Positions 49,190-61,086 are shown, counted from the first letter of the stretch. The stretch is 64,000 nt of DNA from Alitta virens (GCA_932294295.1 OW028586.1:9076790-9140789), one strand, 5' to 3'. Notes: a model not told the origin generated them from the letters alone. Numbers and translations: made by a program.

Positions 49190-49385
49190 TCATAAGTTTT
49201 CATATTTGTTTTCTACATAGTGCAGCTGTGAAGTAATATATCTTTGAAATGGAATAATTCTATTGGTGAACTTGACCTTTGACCACCAAGTTCTTTACCA
49301 AATTTGCACTCCTATACCCTTTGCTATTAACTAGCATTAGGTGAAGCTGTGGATTATTGAACCATGCTCCATAACAAGAAGTTTG
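49190..49385 (+). repeat. dispersed repeat B fragment
   Basis: It contains 'gaccttgacctttgaccacc', hmm-like to about 3955-3975, and 'caccaagttctttaccaaatttg'. The matching next part of the repeat ('gcaaagtttcagagctgtatcaca') appears only at 51040-51120. That suggests one copy split by insertion of the intervening 1.65 kb, which carries the PHD-finger remnant. An (ATA)n-like run marks the left break near 49397-49412. Confidence 0.5.
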
Positions 49386-50148
49386 GAGATAGGTCTAATA
49401 ATAATAATAATAATCAACTGTATGGTCATCCCACCGACGGCCGAGTTAGCTCACCTCCGCCGCTAATTACAATCATAGGCTAATTGCCCTTACCAACTTA
49501 ATCACAGCAGAGAGTAGTCATGTAATTAAACTTGAAAAGGAATTTAAATTATTTTCATATTGTGTTTTCTTAATGGAAAAAAGGTGCATTGATCTCATTT
49601 TATACAATTAAAAAAGATAAAAATGGACTTATTGTGGAGTTAAGTATTAAGAGGAAAAAAAATTGTATTCTCTTTTTATTGATCAGGTGTTATAAAAATA
49701 ATAATAATCCCACTTGCCTTTTATTGTTGTGTAATTATTTTTATTGTACAATTATACCTGATTACAAATGTAAATGTGCTTTTTCCGTGAAGAAACAATT
49801 ACAGATTTATAAATAAACATTATTTGAATGGATTTCTTCTGTACAATGTCATTATTTCTATATTAAAAATAAAAAAAAAATTATGTTATTTCTCAAATTA
49901 TATAATGTACTTAATACCTAACAAAATTACCTATATGTTCATGGATAAATACTGCCTTTAGCAAGCCGGCGCGCCGGCCTCCCAACCAAATGACTTGATT
50001 GCAATTAGCGTAAAATGCCACCCCTTTTTTTACAGCATCAGATAAAAGGTGCAAGAAATTTGTGGTGAGCATCACTTGCATCATTGTGACCTTTGTGTAC
50101 AATTGCAAATTTGAACATTCTGAAGATGCCTTCTAAAAGCCGAATTAG
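49386..50148. other. no gene seen upstream of the PHD remnant
   Basis: Low-complexity and AT-rich sequence. The frames 49589-49816 and 49911-50108 have no motif. Upstream exons of the PHD-finger remnant could not be recognised. Confidence 0.4.
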
Positions 50149-50716
50149 CCCTGTGCCATCTGTGACAGGAGAGTTACTCGTAGTCACAATGCAATTCTTT
50201 GTGACCAATGTGAACTTTGGTGCCACCCCAGCTATCAGGATGGTAAATATTATTTTTCTTTGATTATATATCTTCCATAAACACACGATAAATGAAACAT
50301 ACTTTTCTTTCATGTAAGTGATCCTAATGATACAACTGAATCGATATATCCAATTTAAGTCTATTATTAAAAAAGGTTTAGTATTGACTCAAACTTTTTG
50401 TAAGATACATATATAAAAAAATTGTATTTCTGTTCCAGGTATCACAGCTGAGCAGTATGCTACCATGCATGACGAATTCTAGTGGATCTGCCCTAAGTGT
50501 CGTCCAGCTGCTGAAGACCCCTCACCAAAACGTCCCAGACTATCTGCCATCGACCTCCCTGGACTGCCTGCAGCCAATTCAACAAGGTTTTCTGGGGAGT
50601 TCCGAATGGGACGAGCTGCAGCGGATTTTTCCCTGATAAGACTGAAAGTTAATTATTTATGTTTTTCAAAGGGTAACCCATCAGTATGTACACTGTTTTT
50701 CATTGAAACCCTTTAA
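50149..50716 (+). pseudogene. PHD-finger gene remnant, two exons
   Basis: Exon 50149-50242 (acceptor ...gaattag, donor GTAAAT) encodes C-A-I-C-D, then I-L-C-D-Q-C-E-L-W-C-H-P-S-Y. Exon 50439-50716 (acceptor ttctgttccag) continues in phase with G-I-T-A-E-Q-Y and D-E-F, a TAG stop, W-I-C-P-K-C, then a short tail with K-R-P-R-L. Together this is a C4HC3 PHD zinc finger, which in intact members binds histone tails or occurs in transposon-encoded proteins. Two lesions are visible: the Cys of the H-x-x-C step is Tyr (TAT for TGT), and TAG (50480-50482) falls just before the last zinc pair. Both splice sites look usable, so loss may be recent. The antisense frame 50038-50313 is a shadow. Confidence 0.68.
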
Positions 50717-51162
50717 TTTAACCAAAGAAGTAAAAATGTTCATATAATGTTTATAAATATTTTCTAAAATTATCACAGTGCACAGTGATGTTATATACAT
50801 TAATTGTATGTACAATATTAGACATGGACGTGTAGAATACAATAGGTTTGTGTGCATCCTCATCCTAATTCTCCATCACATTATTTACCCCTCTTCTCTC
50901 AATTAAATTCCTTACTAATAAACAACAAATAAATAAAAAATAAAAGAGCAAAAAAAAAGTACCCGCCAACTCGCTTTTCCACACCTCTGTGGTCCTACCC
51001 AAAAAAAATAATCCCTAAGTACTGTTGCTAACCTGATACCTAATAATAGTATCCATCATTTTGCAAAGTTTCAGAGCTGTATCACATAGTTTTCATTAGA
51101 ACCCTGACTATAATTATTGTACAAGCAATTTTTTCTCATGGTGATGCTGTTTCACATGTGAA
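50717..51162. other. no gene; second part of dispersed repeat B
   Basis: 51040-51120 continues the repeat B sequence interrupted at about 49385. The rest is AT-rich with A-runs and no motif. Confidence 0.4.
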
Positions 51163-52910
51163 AGCATAAACGATATAGTAAATTGCATAAACGATATAGT
51201 AAATTGCATAAACGATATAGTAAATGGCATAAACAATATAGTAAATTGCATAAACGATATAGTAAATTGCATAAACGATATAGTAAATGGCATAAACGAT
51301 ATAGTAAATTGCATAAACGATATAGTACATTGTATAAAAGAAATACTAAATCATTTAAATGGATTACTAAATTATTTAAACAGATTACTAAACTATTTAA
51401 ACGGATTACTAAATTATTTAAACGGATTACTATATCGTTTAAATGGATTACTAAATTGTCCGGATCTTCGTAAATATTTGCATACAATTATCTATCTACA
51501 GTATTACGGCTAACGGCACTCAAAGTTGGTGTCGACAAAAGCGGGAATAACGTTGCAAACTTATACATACATATGTATATGACTTAATAGCTTCTTGTCG
51601 CCCTTGCCTGTATACCCAGCTCTTTCTATTACTTTAATTGCGTAATGTTCATATTGAAATGACGTAATTGCCATCATGTGATGGAATATTGGCGGGTTTT
51701 TGGAAGAAACCTGGTTGCATGGTTCGTACGAAAAAATAGATAGGTTCTTTTTAGGGGTGGGTGCATGAGTTAACATATCAAATTAAATTGAAGTATTAAC
51801 TGCCATGGCAGCTTTTGATTACAAATGCTTTGTTCTTCCTGGAAGAAGGAACTCGCTTAATTGCAATTTACCCTCAAGTGGCACTTTTGATTAATAAAAT
51901 GAAGGTCAGCCAGTCCCAATTGTAATTCAGCTGGCCTTGAGCAGTTGATTGCAATGTATAGGCCTATTTGTCAATGATCTCTGAAATATATCAGTAGGTT
52001 TGTAATAACGTTCGGTAGGCGCCAAATACTAGGAGGTAGAAAATCAGTGGTCCACCAGCAAAATTTGTAGGGTGGTCAATAATATAGTCAAGTATGATTA
52101 ATTTTAATGATATCTCGATCCATGCTAATTGCTAATTGAACTAATTCCATATTGTAAACCGCATAAGTGCTAGATTCTAATTGCCAATTATCATTTTTTT
52201 TGTAAATGGTCATCTCATAAACCTCTAGGGCACCAACATTTATGAGTCTGTACTTTTTACACAATAGAGACCAACTTACCAAACCCTGAATATAAATTAA
52301 TTGGCTAATTAAGATACATAAATAGTTTTGCTGTCACATGTAAATTTGTTTAGGTGAAATAAGCTGTCCAAAGATTTACACTACATGGAAGTTTGTGAAT
52401 GAACACGAAAGCTATAATAAAATAAGTATTGATTGGTTTTATTTGGGCCATATTGCAATCTATTTGGCCCATTTTTTAGCACATTGGGTTCTTCCCACAT
52501 TGAAGTAAAGTGCGATTAAGACCTCCTTGCTGAAATTATCAATGCTATCACAGATTTAAATAAACTGCATATAATTTACTGAATTATTGGCAAAATAATA
52601 AATTGTTTAAACAATATAGTAAATCGTTTAAACAATTTACTAAATTGTTTCTACAATTTAGTGTGTTCTTTGTGTCTGCAATTATTACATGTTTGTACAA
52701 TTTATTAAATCGTTTATACAATTTAGCAAACCATATTTAAAATCTAGTATTTCTTTTGTTCAATTTAGTATTTCTTTTGTTCAATTTAGTAATTAGTTTT
52801 TACAATTTATTATTTCGTTTTAACAATTTAGTATTTCGTTTTTACAATTAGTATTTTTTTTTTTTTTCATATTTCAATTTATTATTTCGTCTATACAATT
52901 TAACTAAAAT
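51163..52910. mobile_element. foldback element with arrays of a 21-bp repeat at both ends
   Basis: 51163-51335 holds about eight units of GCATAAACGATATAGTAAATT, followed to about 51460 by variants of TTTAAACGGATTACTAAA. At 52590-52900 the opposite orientation appears, with units like TTTAGTATTTCGTTTTTACAA, whose reverse complement lines up with the left unit. The two arrays thus form long, repetitive terminal inverted repeats around a 1.1 kb AT-rich core with no protein-coding frame. The heptapeptide frames such as L-H-K-R-Y-S-K are products of the 21-bp period. No target duplication was identified, so the mobile nature is inferred from symmetry. Confidence 0.6.
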
Positions 52911-53560
52911 GGCTTCCGTGCACACCAGAACCCCAAATATTTGCTCACGTAATGGGTGTGACTACAACGATAGGACTAATTAGCCTCCCTGGCAGAGTTG
53001 AGGCGGTTCAACTTTTAGACATTAACCGAAGTAACTGTTGCGGGGGGGGGGGGGGGGGGCTTTCAGCATGCTGATGATAATGCGCACATATTGCTGCAAT
53101 TCATTAAGGCTGATGCAACCTTTGATTGACTGCTTTTATTAACCGGTTTGCGTCAGTTTCTCATACTTTGTGTTAAATGAACACGATTTTGGTATAAGAA
53201 TAACTTTCTAATTGAGTTCTTGCATGGAATATTTTCACTGGATCCTCTTTGCATTATCTTTCATAGTCTCCTTGTCTCTTCGTAAGTTAAACTTATTACA
53301 GTTGGGCAGTAAAAAGAACACTAAAACATAAGCAAGAATACTTTCAGTTGACTACACTGATAAACTGAATAAAATGCAAAGAAAATAAGTTTACTATGAC
53401 ATAAAATCAAATATAAATTACAGAGGCATAAAATGGACGCACCACATTGGCAAGATGGTTTCCATTCCTTTAAAACCTTTCTAAAATCATTGATACAGTC
53501 TCCTATTCTCCCACGGCCCCCTCCTACTGGCTCCTCAACCTTCTTCTCCTCCTACACCTG

Positions 53561-53617
<57 letters not shown>

Positions 53618-56254
53618 AATAGTGGATTTTCACGGAAGGTTCTCTGTATTGCCACAAGGAGGCTAAAACAGAAAACTGCAATTCTATTGGCTGAAAAAGT
53701 TCTCGCCCACTGTGATTGGCTGAAGCAAAATGCATCCTAGCAGCAGTATTTTTAGTGCTTTTCAATGTAAATTTGACACTTTATCATTTAGTTGATGTTT
53801 GTTATTTTTCGGAGAAAGTTATATTTATGGAATCAGTTAGTTATTAACTACTGTGTCTGAAAAGCAAAATGAGTAATAAGAGGAGAGGAAAGACTTATGT
53901 CTTGCTGAATTCAGGGCTGTTCAGTGAAAAGAATTTATTATTCACCTCCTACTAAGCCCATCCATCCTTCTCTCCTCCTGCCCTTAACTCCATCTCCAGC
54001 CTCCTAGCTCCCACTCTCCCACTGCCACCTCCTAAGTACACGTAGCTCTTTTACCTCAGTAAGGTTCCCTCAGTAACAACACTCAACTGCAGTTCATCAT
54101 TATATTTACCCCTCCCGCCACACAGTCCGTCTAAGTCGACGTTCGTTGCTTGTCTGTCTGACAGCTTTGTACCTGTTTCTCAAATATCCCGTTCTTGTTC
54201 TTATTGCAAATGAGTGTATACTCTATAATTTCACATATAACGAGTTGTCTCAGACAACGATAAATGCTTTTCAGCAATCAACTTTTAGCCAGGATTTTTT
54301 CGCAAAATGTCAAGAAGGGAAGTAATTGGAGCCAGGGACCTAGTAGAACACAGTGGAACCTACTCTTTTCCCAGAGTTCATCAGCCCTTTCCCCGGTGTT
54401 GTGTAATTATGCTCCACCATCACTGTAATGAATCATATGGTATTTTCCAAAATTATTATTATTATTAGGCTATGCCAATGGGCTATTGTCTCAATTGTCA
54501 ATAATTTGTTAACTAGAAGTGAAGTTATCAATATTTTTATGGTATGGCAGACGGACGGCGGGGGGCGCTGGCTGAAACGTCCAATTGGTGCGGTCAGCTT
54601 TAACTTTAATTAAAATCTCTAAAAAAGGGTCTTGCTCATCATATCTTATGTTAAACTACAGAACTGCAGACAGAACTTGTATGTAAAAGAAATTAAATGA
54701 ATTTTTAACTAACTATTACGTAAAAGTACATAAAACAGCATAAAAATTATTTTCGGACGTTTAAGACACTTTTCGTACGTTTAGGGAATCGGACTTTATG
54801 GGTTTGGACGTTTCGGTTTTCGGACGTTTTGACCTGATACCCATTGAAAGATATTAAATTGATGGCTGTAAGTGAGATAGTTTGGTTGCATTCACCTTAA
54901 ATTGATTCTGTCCGTGGTCCTTTTGTTAAGCATCCATTTGAAATTTTCAGTGACTTATAATGGTTCTGTAACACAAAATCCCTATGAGAGGTACCTATAG
55001 AAAAAGACTTTAAGATTAGATGTGGTTTCAGCTTTTGGAAAGATGGCGGTGACCACTCTCCTGGTTGGGGGATGGGACATGTCACCAACTGTCTCTGTCC
55101 AATACCTTCAGGCCGTTGCCCTTGAGATGACATTCTCCTATTACGTACAGCCTCTGTGTAATTCCTTACATGATATTTTATTACAGCCTAATTTTGTTGA
55201 TTTTGTGTTCGCCAAATGACAGTGAGCCACTTTGACATTGTGTTAATCGCCAGGTCCTGTTGACTGCATTAACTAGTATATACATATACTTGCAGACATT
55301 ATTGACAAATCAATTGCCAATTTTCTGACTGACAATGAAATCTATCTATATGATACCAAATCTGGTATTTTATCCATAGCAAGATATAGCAGCATGCCGT
55401 ATTGATGAGCCCCATGACAGCCTCCAAGAACCTACATACATTAGAACGAGGGTGAGCAAATCTCAAGTGCTATCGCTAGTATCTGGGTTGTACTTTCCGT
55501 CGTTTCTCAAGCATTGAGCCCTTCAAAGTTCTTAACCCCCTCATGACAAGACAAACCATTTGACAACACAGGAAATTGCACTCTAGTCACGTGTATCATA
55601 CCAATCCCTTACGGAATGAACTTACGGGTTAGGATATTATAAAAAAAAAAATATGCATGCTTTTTTTTTTTCAACAGAATTTAGACCAGGAAAGATATCT
55701 ACATATTATTTTGTAATATCACTAAATTCATATTTTACAATACGCCATGTGTTACAGAACAGTACTTATTTTGATATATACTCAGAAACCTGGGTTAAGG
55801 TATTTGTTGTTTTCAGCATAGGGATGTGTGCTTGAACTTAAGTGATTATAGAACATTTAGGAGTCACATGTTGGAGATGCATGTGAACTGGCCACTTTAT
55901 TTCGGCTCCAAAACAAAACAGTTATTAACACAAAAATTATCACATTGGAGTAAAGAGACCCCCTCTATGGCAAAAAGTTTGCTGCCAGTCGAGGGAGCAA
56001 CCTCATGAGGAAAATGTAATTATACATATCTACAATTGTGGTTTATTCATAGTTAAAAAAATATTGTACCATAAATAGTTTATCTATGGGAAAGCATGTA
56101 TATGGTCTGCTATAAGCCTGTGCATATAGCTCTCAGCTGACTTCACACGATACCTTCAGTTGACAGAACTTTCTAAACTCCCTAGGGAGCATACAGCTGT
56201 CGCCGAACACATTGCCACACAAGTCAAGTCTGTGCCAACTCCGCCTATAGCCTA
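52911..56254. other. no convincing gene; microsatellites
   Basis: A run of 18 G lies at 53042-53059, (CT)n at about 53566-53614, and (ATT)n near 54453-54470. Near 54740-54830 the word TCGGACGTTT recurs. At 55042 an ATG in the context AAGATGGCGGTGACC opens a 59-codon frame. The AAGATGGCG word resembles a YY1 site at a transcription start, so a short first exon is possible but unsupported. The frames 53433-53765 come from the CT tract. Confidence 0.45.
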
Positions 56255-56372
56255 TCTCTCCATTTACACCTGGGTGGAGTGAAGCAGTGGTTGAAGGAGG
56301 ATCTGCTCAGAACCTATGATCAAATGCATAGGAGTCCAGTGCTCGATCCACTAGACCACGGCACCCACAATG
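56255..56372 (-). repeat. tRNA-derived SINE
   Basis: From 56372 on the - strand: GTGCCGTGGTCTAGTGGATC (A-box-like), an anticodon-like loop, then ATAGGTTCTGAGC (B-box-like), then the body ending with the inverse of 'ccatttacacctgggtggag' shared with 29811. It sits directly against the triplet array at 56400. Confidence 0.6.
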
Positions 56373-56399
56373 GACATCCGGCAATGAGTTAATTTTGTA

Positions 56400-56481
56400 A
56401 TAGTAGTGCTAGCAGTAGTAGTAGTGGTAGTAGTAGTAGTAGCAGCATTAGAAGTAGCAGCATTAGCAGCATTAGTAGCAT

Positions 56482-56516
<35 letters not shown>

Positions 56517-56617
56517 ATAGTAGTAGTAGTAGTAGCATCAGTAGTAGCATCAGTAGTAATAGTAGTAGTAGTAGTAGTAGCATTAGTAGTAGCAGCATTA
56601 GTAGCATCAGTAGCATC

Positions 56618-56652
<35 letters not shown>

Positions 56653-56744
56653 CATTAGTAGTAGCAGCATTACTAGCATTGATAGCATCAGTAGTAGTAG
56701 TAGTAGTAGCAGTGGCAGCAGCAGCAGTAGTAGTAGTAGCAGTG

Positions 56745-56775
<31 letters not shown>

Positions 56776-57000
56776 CAGCATTAGTAGTAGCTGCATTAGC
56801 AGCATTAGCAGCATTAGCTGCATTAGCAGCATTAGTAGTAGCAGCCATAGCAGCATTAGTAGCATTAGTAGCATCAGTAGCATCAGTAGTAGTAGTAGTA
56901 GTAGCAGCAGCATTAGTAGTAGCTGCATTAGCAGCATTAGCAGCATTAGCTGCATTAGCAGCATTAGTAGCAGCAGCAGCAGTAGTAGTAGTAGTAGCAC
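56400..57000. repeat. AGT/AGC/ATT triplet array 1
   Basis: About 600 bp of (AGT)n mixed with AGC and ATT triplets. A segment of about 65 bp with CTGCATTAGCAGCATTAGC is repeated near 56771-56840 and 56905-56975, showing higher-order duplication. The long Leu-, Thr- and Val/Ala-rich open frames on both strands exist because AGT/AGC repeats lack stops in five of six frames; they are not genes. Confidence 0.95.
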
Positions 57001-58725
57001 AAAGCTGGTAATGTACGTGTGCAATAAAAATCCAACTGACAATTAAAACGGTATCCTAGGAAACAAATTAAAACTTAAGTTCACTTAGGCTACTTAAATG
57101 ATGTCATGTCAATTGTAAAATTTAATTAAGTGATCACTCCAATGTCAGAATCAATTAAGAGAGAGAAATAATTGTTTTAGGACAGAATTTAAGCTTATAA
57201 TTCTTTGCAATTGAATTTTGAGTTGAACAAGAAAGACAGGAAAGTGACATGCTAGTTTTAATAAGACAATCAATTATTCGTGTGTTCAAAATTAATGTAC
57301 AAAATGTTTTCTGTCATACTTAATCACACAAAGACATGAATCGTGCTCCCAGGTCTCAATGTCTGAATTTCTACAGTGTATTGGCCTGAATCTTAGCCAA
57401 CTATCAGGGGCAGTCATAATGATGAAATGATAACGTTTTGGAATCCACACCAACAGAGTATACCTTCTCTAGAAGTGATTTATTTATGCTATTTTCACCT
57501 TGTTATTACTTCTGCTTTTGCTCAAAATTAAGACCAATATGGCTTTGGTGGAGTTAAGCTTTAATCTCATAGATAGAAAGATAGAAAGATAGATAGAGAG
57601 ATAGATAGATAGATAGATAGAGAGATAGAGAGATAGAGAGATAGATATGGAAAGTGCAGCCCTCTAAGGAGGAGTTCACCCAGGGCACACATTTGGCCCG
57701 TGGGTGGGGTATTTTACATGCTTAAGCATAGACACTGATAAGATAAGACAAAATAAGATAAAATAAGATAAAATAAGATTAGATAAGATAATATGTGAGA
57801 ATTTTGGCTTATCAGTGCACAGTCAGAAGCACATTAAAGAATGAAACATTCTTACTAACATTCAGGTTGATCATTTATTTATTCTTTTTTTTCTTGCGAG
57901 CGCTGGTCAGTGTCTTCTTGATCATAATCTAGGAAGTTTTGATATTATTCATTGGTTAGATATCTGGCCATTTGTATCTGTTCCGTGCTTTATAAGCAAA
58001 CCATGACCTAAATTGTCTATAAATTATCATTTAAAAGGTCACTATGACAACACTATTTTTATTTCTCATTTCAGGCATGATCCAATTTATGGCAACAGCT
58101 GCAGAAGAAAACATGGATTACTGTTTGAATTTTGAAACATCGAGATTATGATCATCTTAACATTAAGTTTATATTGGATGAATAACAACGTGTCCATGAA
58201 TATAAAATCAAATGGAATGGCACCATTTTGGCTTACAATATTTAGTGGTATACTACTAAGTCAGTAGACAAACATGGACAATTTTTTTCTTCACAAGAAA
58301 AGAAGACTAAGTTGAATACATGCTGAGCGATTCTGTGCATTGTACGTGGCATGCAAAGTATGGATTACATGTTTTATCATCAGCTAACTGTTTGGTGACT
58401 CAGGTTTAAAAAAAAACCCAGAGATTCTAGATTTTGCTCATTTGCAATTCATGGATTAGCAGGAACGTTTACAAGCACTTCAACAAATATGAGGGGTTAA
58501 GGAGCTGCAACTACATTTATAACACGTGCATCCATTGATATTAATGTCATCAAGACGGTTTTGAAATATTTCCGTATAATTATACAGAATAATAGATTTT
58601 GCATTCAAACTGTCAAGTCAAAATGTCAGGGAGTATCATCTGTCCTGCTTTGTATGATGGTGACGTGTAGCAGGATTGGATAAAGACTCAGGTTTACCAA
58701 CTATAAGTGACTATATAAAACAGAA
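57001..58725. other. upstream region of intronless GPCR; GATA tract
   Basis: 57570-57645 is (GATA)n followed by 'tatggaaagtgcagccct'. The same GATA-then-AGTGCAGCCCT order occurs at about 20443-20485 and 38088-38120. A pyrimidine-rich acceptor (tttctcatttcag, AG at 58073-58074) could open a 5' untranslated exon of the receptor. In-frame stops lie between it and the ATG. Confidence 0.5.
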
Positions 58726-59745
58726 ATGTCAGTTGTCACTGCTGACAGAAGCACATTCAGTGATAATATCAACAACCTGGATGGTAGGGAGGCAGCAGGA
58801 GAAGGGCCAAACCTCAACAGGACCCTGATGGATGAAAATGTTTCACTGTACAATGACACCCTAGTCTTTCAAATCATTGTTCCGATCCTTTTCACACTGA
58901 TGATTCTGATCGGAACGCTTGGAAACTCCTTGGTGATTTACGTCATCGCAACTTGCAAAGAACTCCAGTCGTCGATACATTTGCTGCTTCTCAATCTTGC
59001 AATCGCTGACATTTTCTTTCTTATATTATGTGGAACATTTTCTACAATCCATTATGCTTTACTCGTTTGGCCATTCGGTGACTTGGTGTGTCGAGTTGTT
59101 CAATATCTTCTTTACGTATCGTGCTATGTGACTGTATATACGCTAGTGACTGTATCAGCAGTGCCCTTCGTCGCTGTCGTGTATGGTTTGAATCTGGCAA
59201 TCTTGCAGAATAAGAAATACTGCATTGCAGCATGCTTTTCAATATGGATTATATTTTTTATTGCCAAGATTCCTATATTGATTGTTCATGGAGTAAGCAC
59301 AAACGCCTCAACTGGACGGACAGAGTGTATCATAAGTGGACGCAGGGAAGGCCAACAGTTGTTCGGCTCTTTTTTTGCCTTTGCTTATGTTTTACCTCTT
59401 TTGGCAATCCTGACTTTGAACTGCTCTTTGCTTATTCATATCAGACAAACACACACTGCTATGACGTCACAGGAACGTACGCATCACGTGACCAAATTTG
59501 TGGTACTAGTAGTTGGAGTTTTTGCCATCTGCTGGCTGCCCCTTCACATACATCTGCTAGTGGCTTACTACTCAAAGATTCCTGAAACTGCCATCTACAA
59601 TGTGTTGCTAGTTCTTTGGCACTGTATGGTTTACCTGCAATCTTTGCTCAACCCCATCATATACAACGCGTGCTCATCGGAATTTAGGAATGCTTTCAAA
59701 AGTGCTTTGCTTCGTAAACAAGATGAGGAGAGTTCAGAAGTCTAA
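58726..59745 (+). CDS. galanin/allatostatin-A-like class A GPCR without DRY, intronless
   Basis: It encodes 339 residues. ATG at 58726 is preceded by an in-frame TGA 18 nt upstream, so the start is secure within this exon. The N-terminus has sequons at N31, N38 and N43. Landmarks: G-N (66-67) in TM1, L-A-I-A-D (91-95) in TM2, W-P-F-G (115-118) with C122, which can pair with C201 in ECL2, P224 in TM5, C-W-L-P (269-272) in TM6 and N-P-I-I-Y (309-313) in TM7. W-P-F-G-D-x-x-C followed by V-Q-Y-L and V-Y-T-L is typical of galanin/allatostatin-A receptors and relatives. At the end of TM3, where S-x-D-R-Y is expected, the protein has S-A-V-P-F (144-148), so Asp3.49 and Arg3.50 are Val and Pro while the frame and flanks are intact. 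This suggests altered G-protein coupling, a decoy role or early decay. A neuropeptide ligand is inferred from family only. AATAAA lies at 60004. Confidence 0.85.
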   Translation: MSVVTADRSTFSDNINNLDGREAAGEGPNLNRTLMDENVSLYNDTLVFQIIVPILFTLMILIGTLGNSLVIYVIATCKELQSSIHLLLLNLAIADIFFLILCGTFSTIHYALLVWPFGDLVCRVVQYLLYVSCYVTVYTLVTVSAVPFVAVVYGLNLAILQNKKYCIAACFSIWIIFFIAKIPILIVHGVSTNASTGRTECIISGRREGQQLFGSFFAFAYVLPLLAILTLNCSLLIHIRQTHTAMTSQERTHHVTKFVVLVVGVFAICWLPLHIHLLVAYYSKIPETAIYNVLLVLWHCMVYLQSLLNPIIYNACSSEFRNAFKSALLRKQDEESSEV

Positions 59746-60369
59746 TTTGTTTTCTGATTGACACAAACTTAAAGATTTCTCTTGCTGTTATGATCACTTT
59801 ACCATTGTAATTATTGTATATCCTATATATTGTTTCTGAAATATATCATTTTGTTTGGTCTCCCACCCCTCTCATTTTGTGAAAGACTATGTTGAACCCA
59901 TCAAATGTTCATAAAGTCATGCTTTAAAATATTATTGATGATTGATTGTTCAGGTTAATATATTCATGTGTTTTGGACGTTACATGCCTGTCAACGCATT
60001 GTTAATAAACTGAAATTTTACGTACTATAGCAGCAGTAGTTTTTACTTTGTTACTATGGATAATATTTACTGGAAAAAAGAATTTTGCTCCCAGCAACAA
60101 TGTGGACTCCCAATGACGGATACTTGTCAAGCAATGGTAAATTAAATATTATCACCAAGCATAATGTGTAATATATTATAACATGCATGACCAGATAATG
60201 AATTTAACAATAACTTCAATACAGTTTTCTGTATGACATTGTTAACCCACTGCTGCACAAGTTTGCAGCCAAATCCAGAGTCTTTCTAATCTCTCTGTGG
60301 TGTATTCCATTTTGAACATTAACCACAGGGAATTAGGAGCTGTGGTTGCCTTGGTATTGCCAAGTACCC
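59746..60369. other. 3' flank of intronless GPCR
   Basis: No second gene is visible. AATAAA at 60004-60009 is the first clear poly(A) signal after the receptor stop, about 260 bp downstream. Confidence 0.5.
60004..60009 (+). terminator. poly(A) signal of intronless GPCR
   Basis: AATAAA in 'gttaataaactg', about 260 bp after the stop codon, is a plausible cleavage and polyadenylation signal. Confidence 0.45.
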
Positions 60370-60620
60370 ATTAATTAGCAAAGCTGATCGTCTAATGGCA
60401 GAGTGCTTGGCTCCTAATCCCAAGGGACTGGGTTCGAGCCTCGCCCACTGATTATATGTGTGGCCTTTAGCAAGCCACTTAGTCCTCAAAGTTCAAATTC
60501 ATGGTGCCAATAAGGTGTATGTATGGCTTTGTATACTCCCAAGGAGCTGAGTTTGAGGCAAGGGGAGCTGCTGTATACCACTTAACGGGTATAGCAGCTC
60601 TTAAAAAATAACACATTATA
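60370..60620 (+). repeat. tRNA-derived SINE
   Basis: The A-box-like TGGCAGAGTGC (60396-60406) and perfect B-box GGTTCGAGCC (60431-60440) are spaced as in a tRNA, but the acceptor stem does not pair. A 170-bp body follows, ending near 'cttaaaaaataac' (A-rich tail). This supports an RNA polymerase III SINE. It is a different family from the ones at 29.8 and 56.3 kb. Confidence 0.65.
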
Positions 60621-60699
60621 CATTGTTAAAATCCAACCTTCAGGTTGCTAGAAAGGCTATGTGCCCTATATACACTATTATAGACATGGGTTCGGCGAG

Positions 60700-60734
60700 G
60701 CGGTGGCAGTAGGAGTAGTAGTAGTAGAAGCAGT

Positions 60735-60768
<34 letters not shown>

Positions 60769-60776
60769 TTAGCAGT

Positions 60777-60823
<47 letters not shown>

Positions 60824-60869
60824 TAGTAGTAGTAGTTGTAGTAGTAGTAGTAGTAGTAGTATTAGCAGT

Positions 60870-60912
<43 letters not shown>

Positions 60913-60986
60913 TTAGCAGCAGCAGCAGCAGTAGCAGCAGTAGTAGTAGTAGTAGTAGTAGTAGTAGAAGTAGTATTAGCAGCAGC

Positions 60987-61029
<43 letters not shown>

Positions 61030-61054
61030 GTAGTAGTATTAGTAGTAGTAGTAT

Positions 61055-61086
<32 letters not shown>

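Noticed and set aside
51152..51487. Heptapeptide-repeat proteins on both strands, and a CRISPR-like look to the array
   Set aside because: The 21-bp tandem repeat has no unique spacers, so it is not a CRISPR array; the peptides follow from the period being a multiple of three. The genome is also eukaryotic.
55042..55219. Short frame starting in AAGATGGCGGTGACC context
   Set aside because: A good start context alone is insufficient; no homology, no clear donor site and an overlapping antisense frame. Noted as a possibility in the intergenic entry only.
56351..57042. Long open frames of Leu, Thr, or Val/Ala on both strands, up to 217 codons
   Set aside because: They are direct products of AGT/AGC triplet repeats, which have stops in only one of six frames.
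60391..60441. Possible tRNA gene (A and B boxes)
   Set aside because: The boxes are good, but the acceptor and anticodon stems do not pair and an A-rich tail follows, so it is a SINE.
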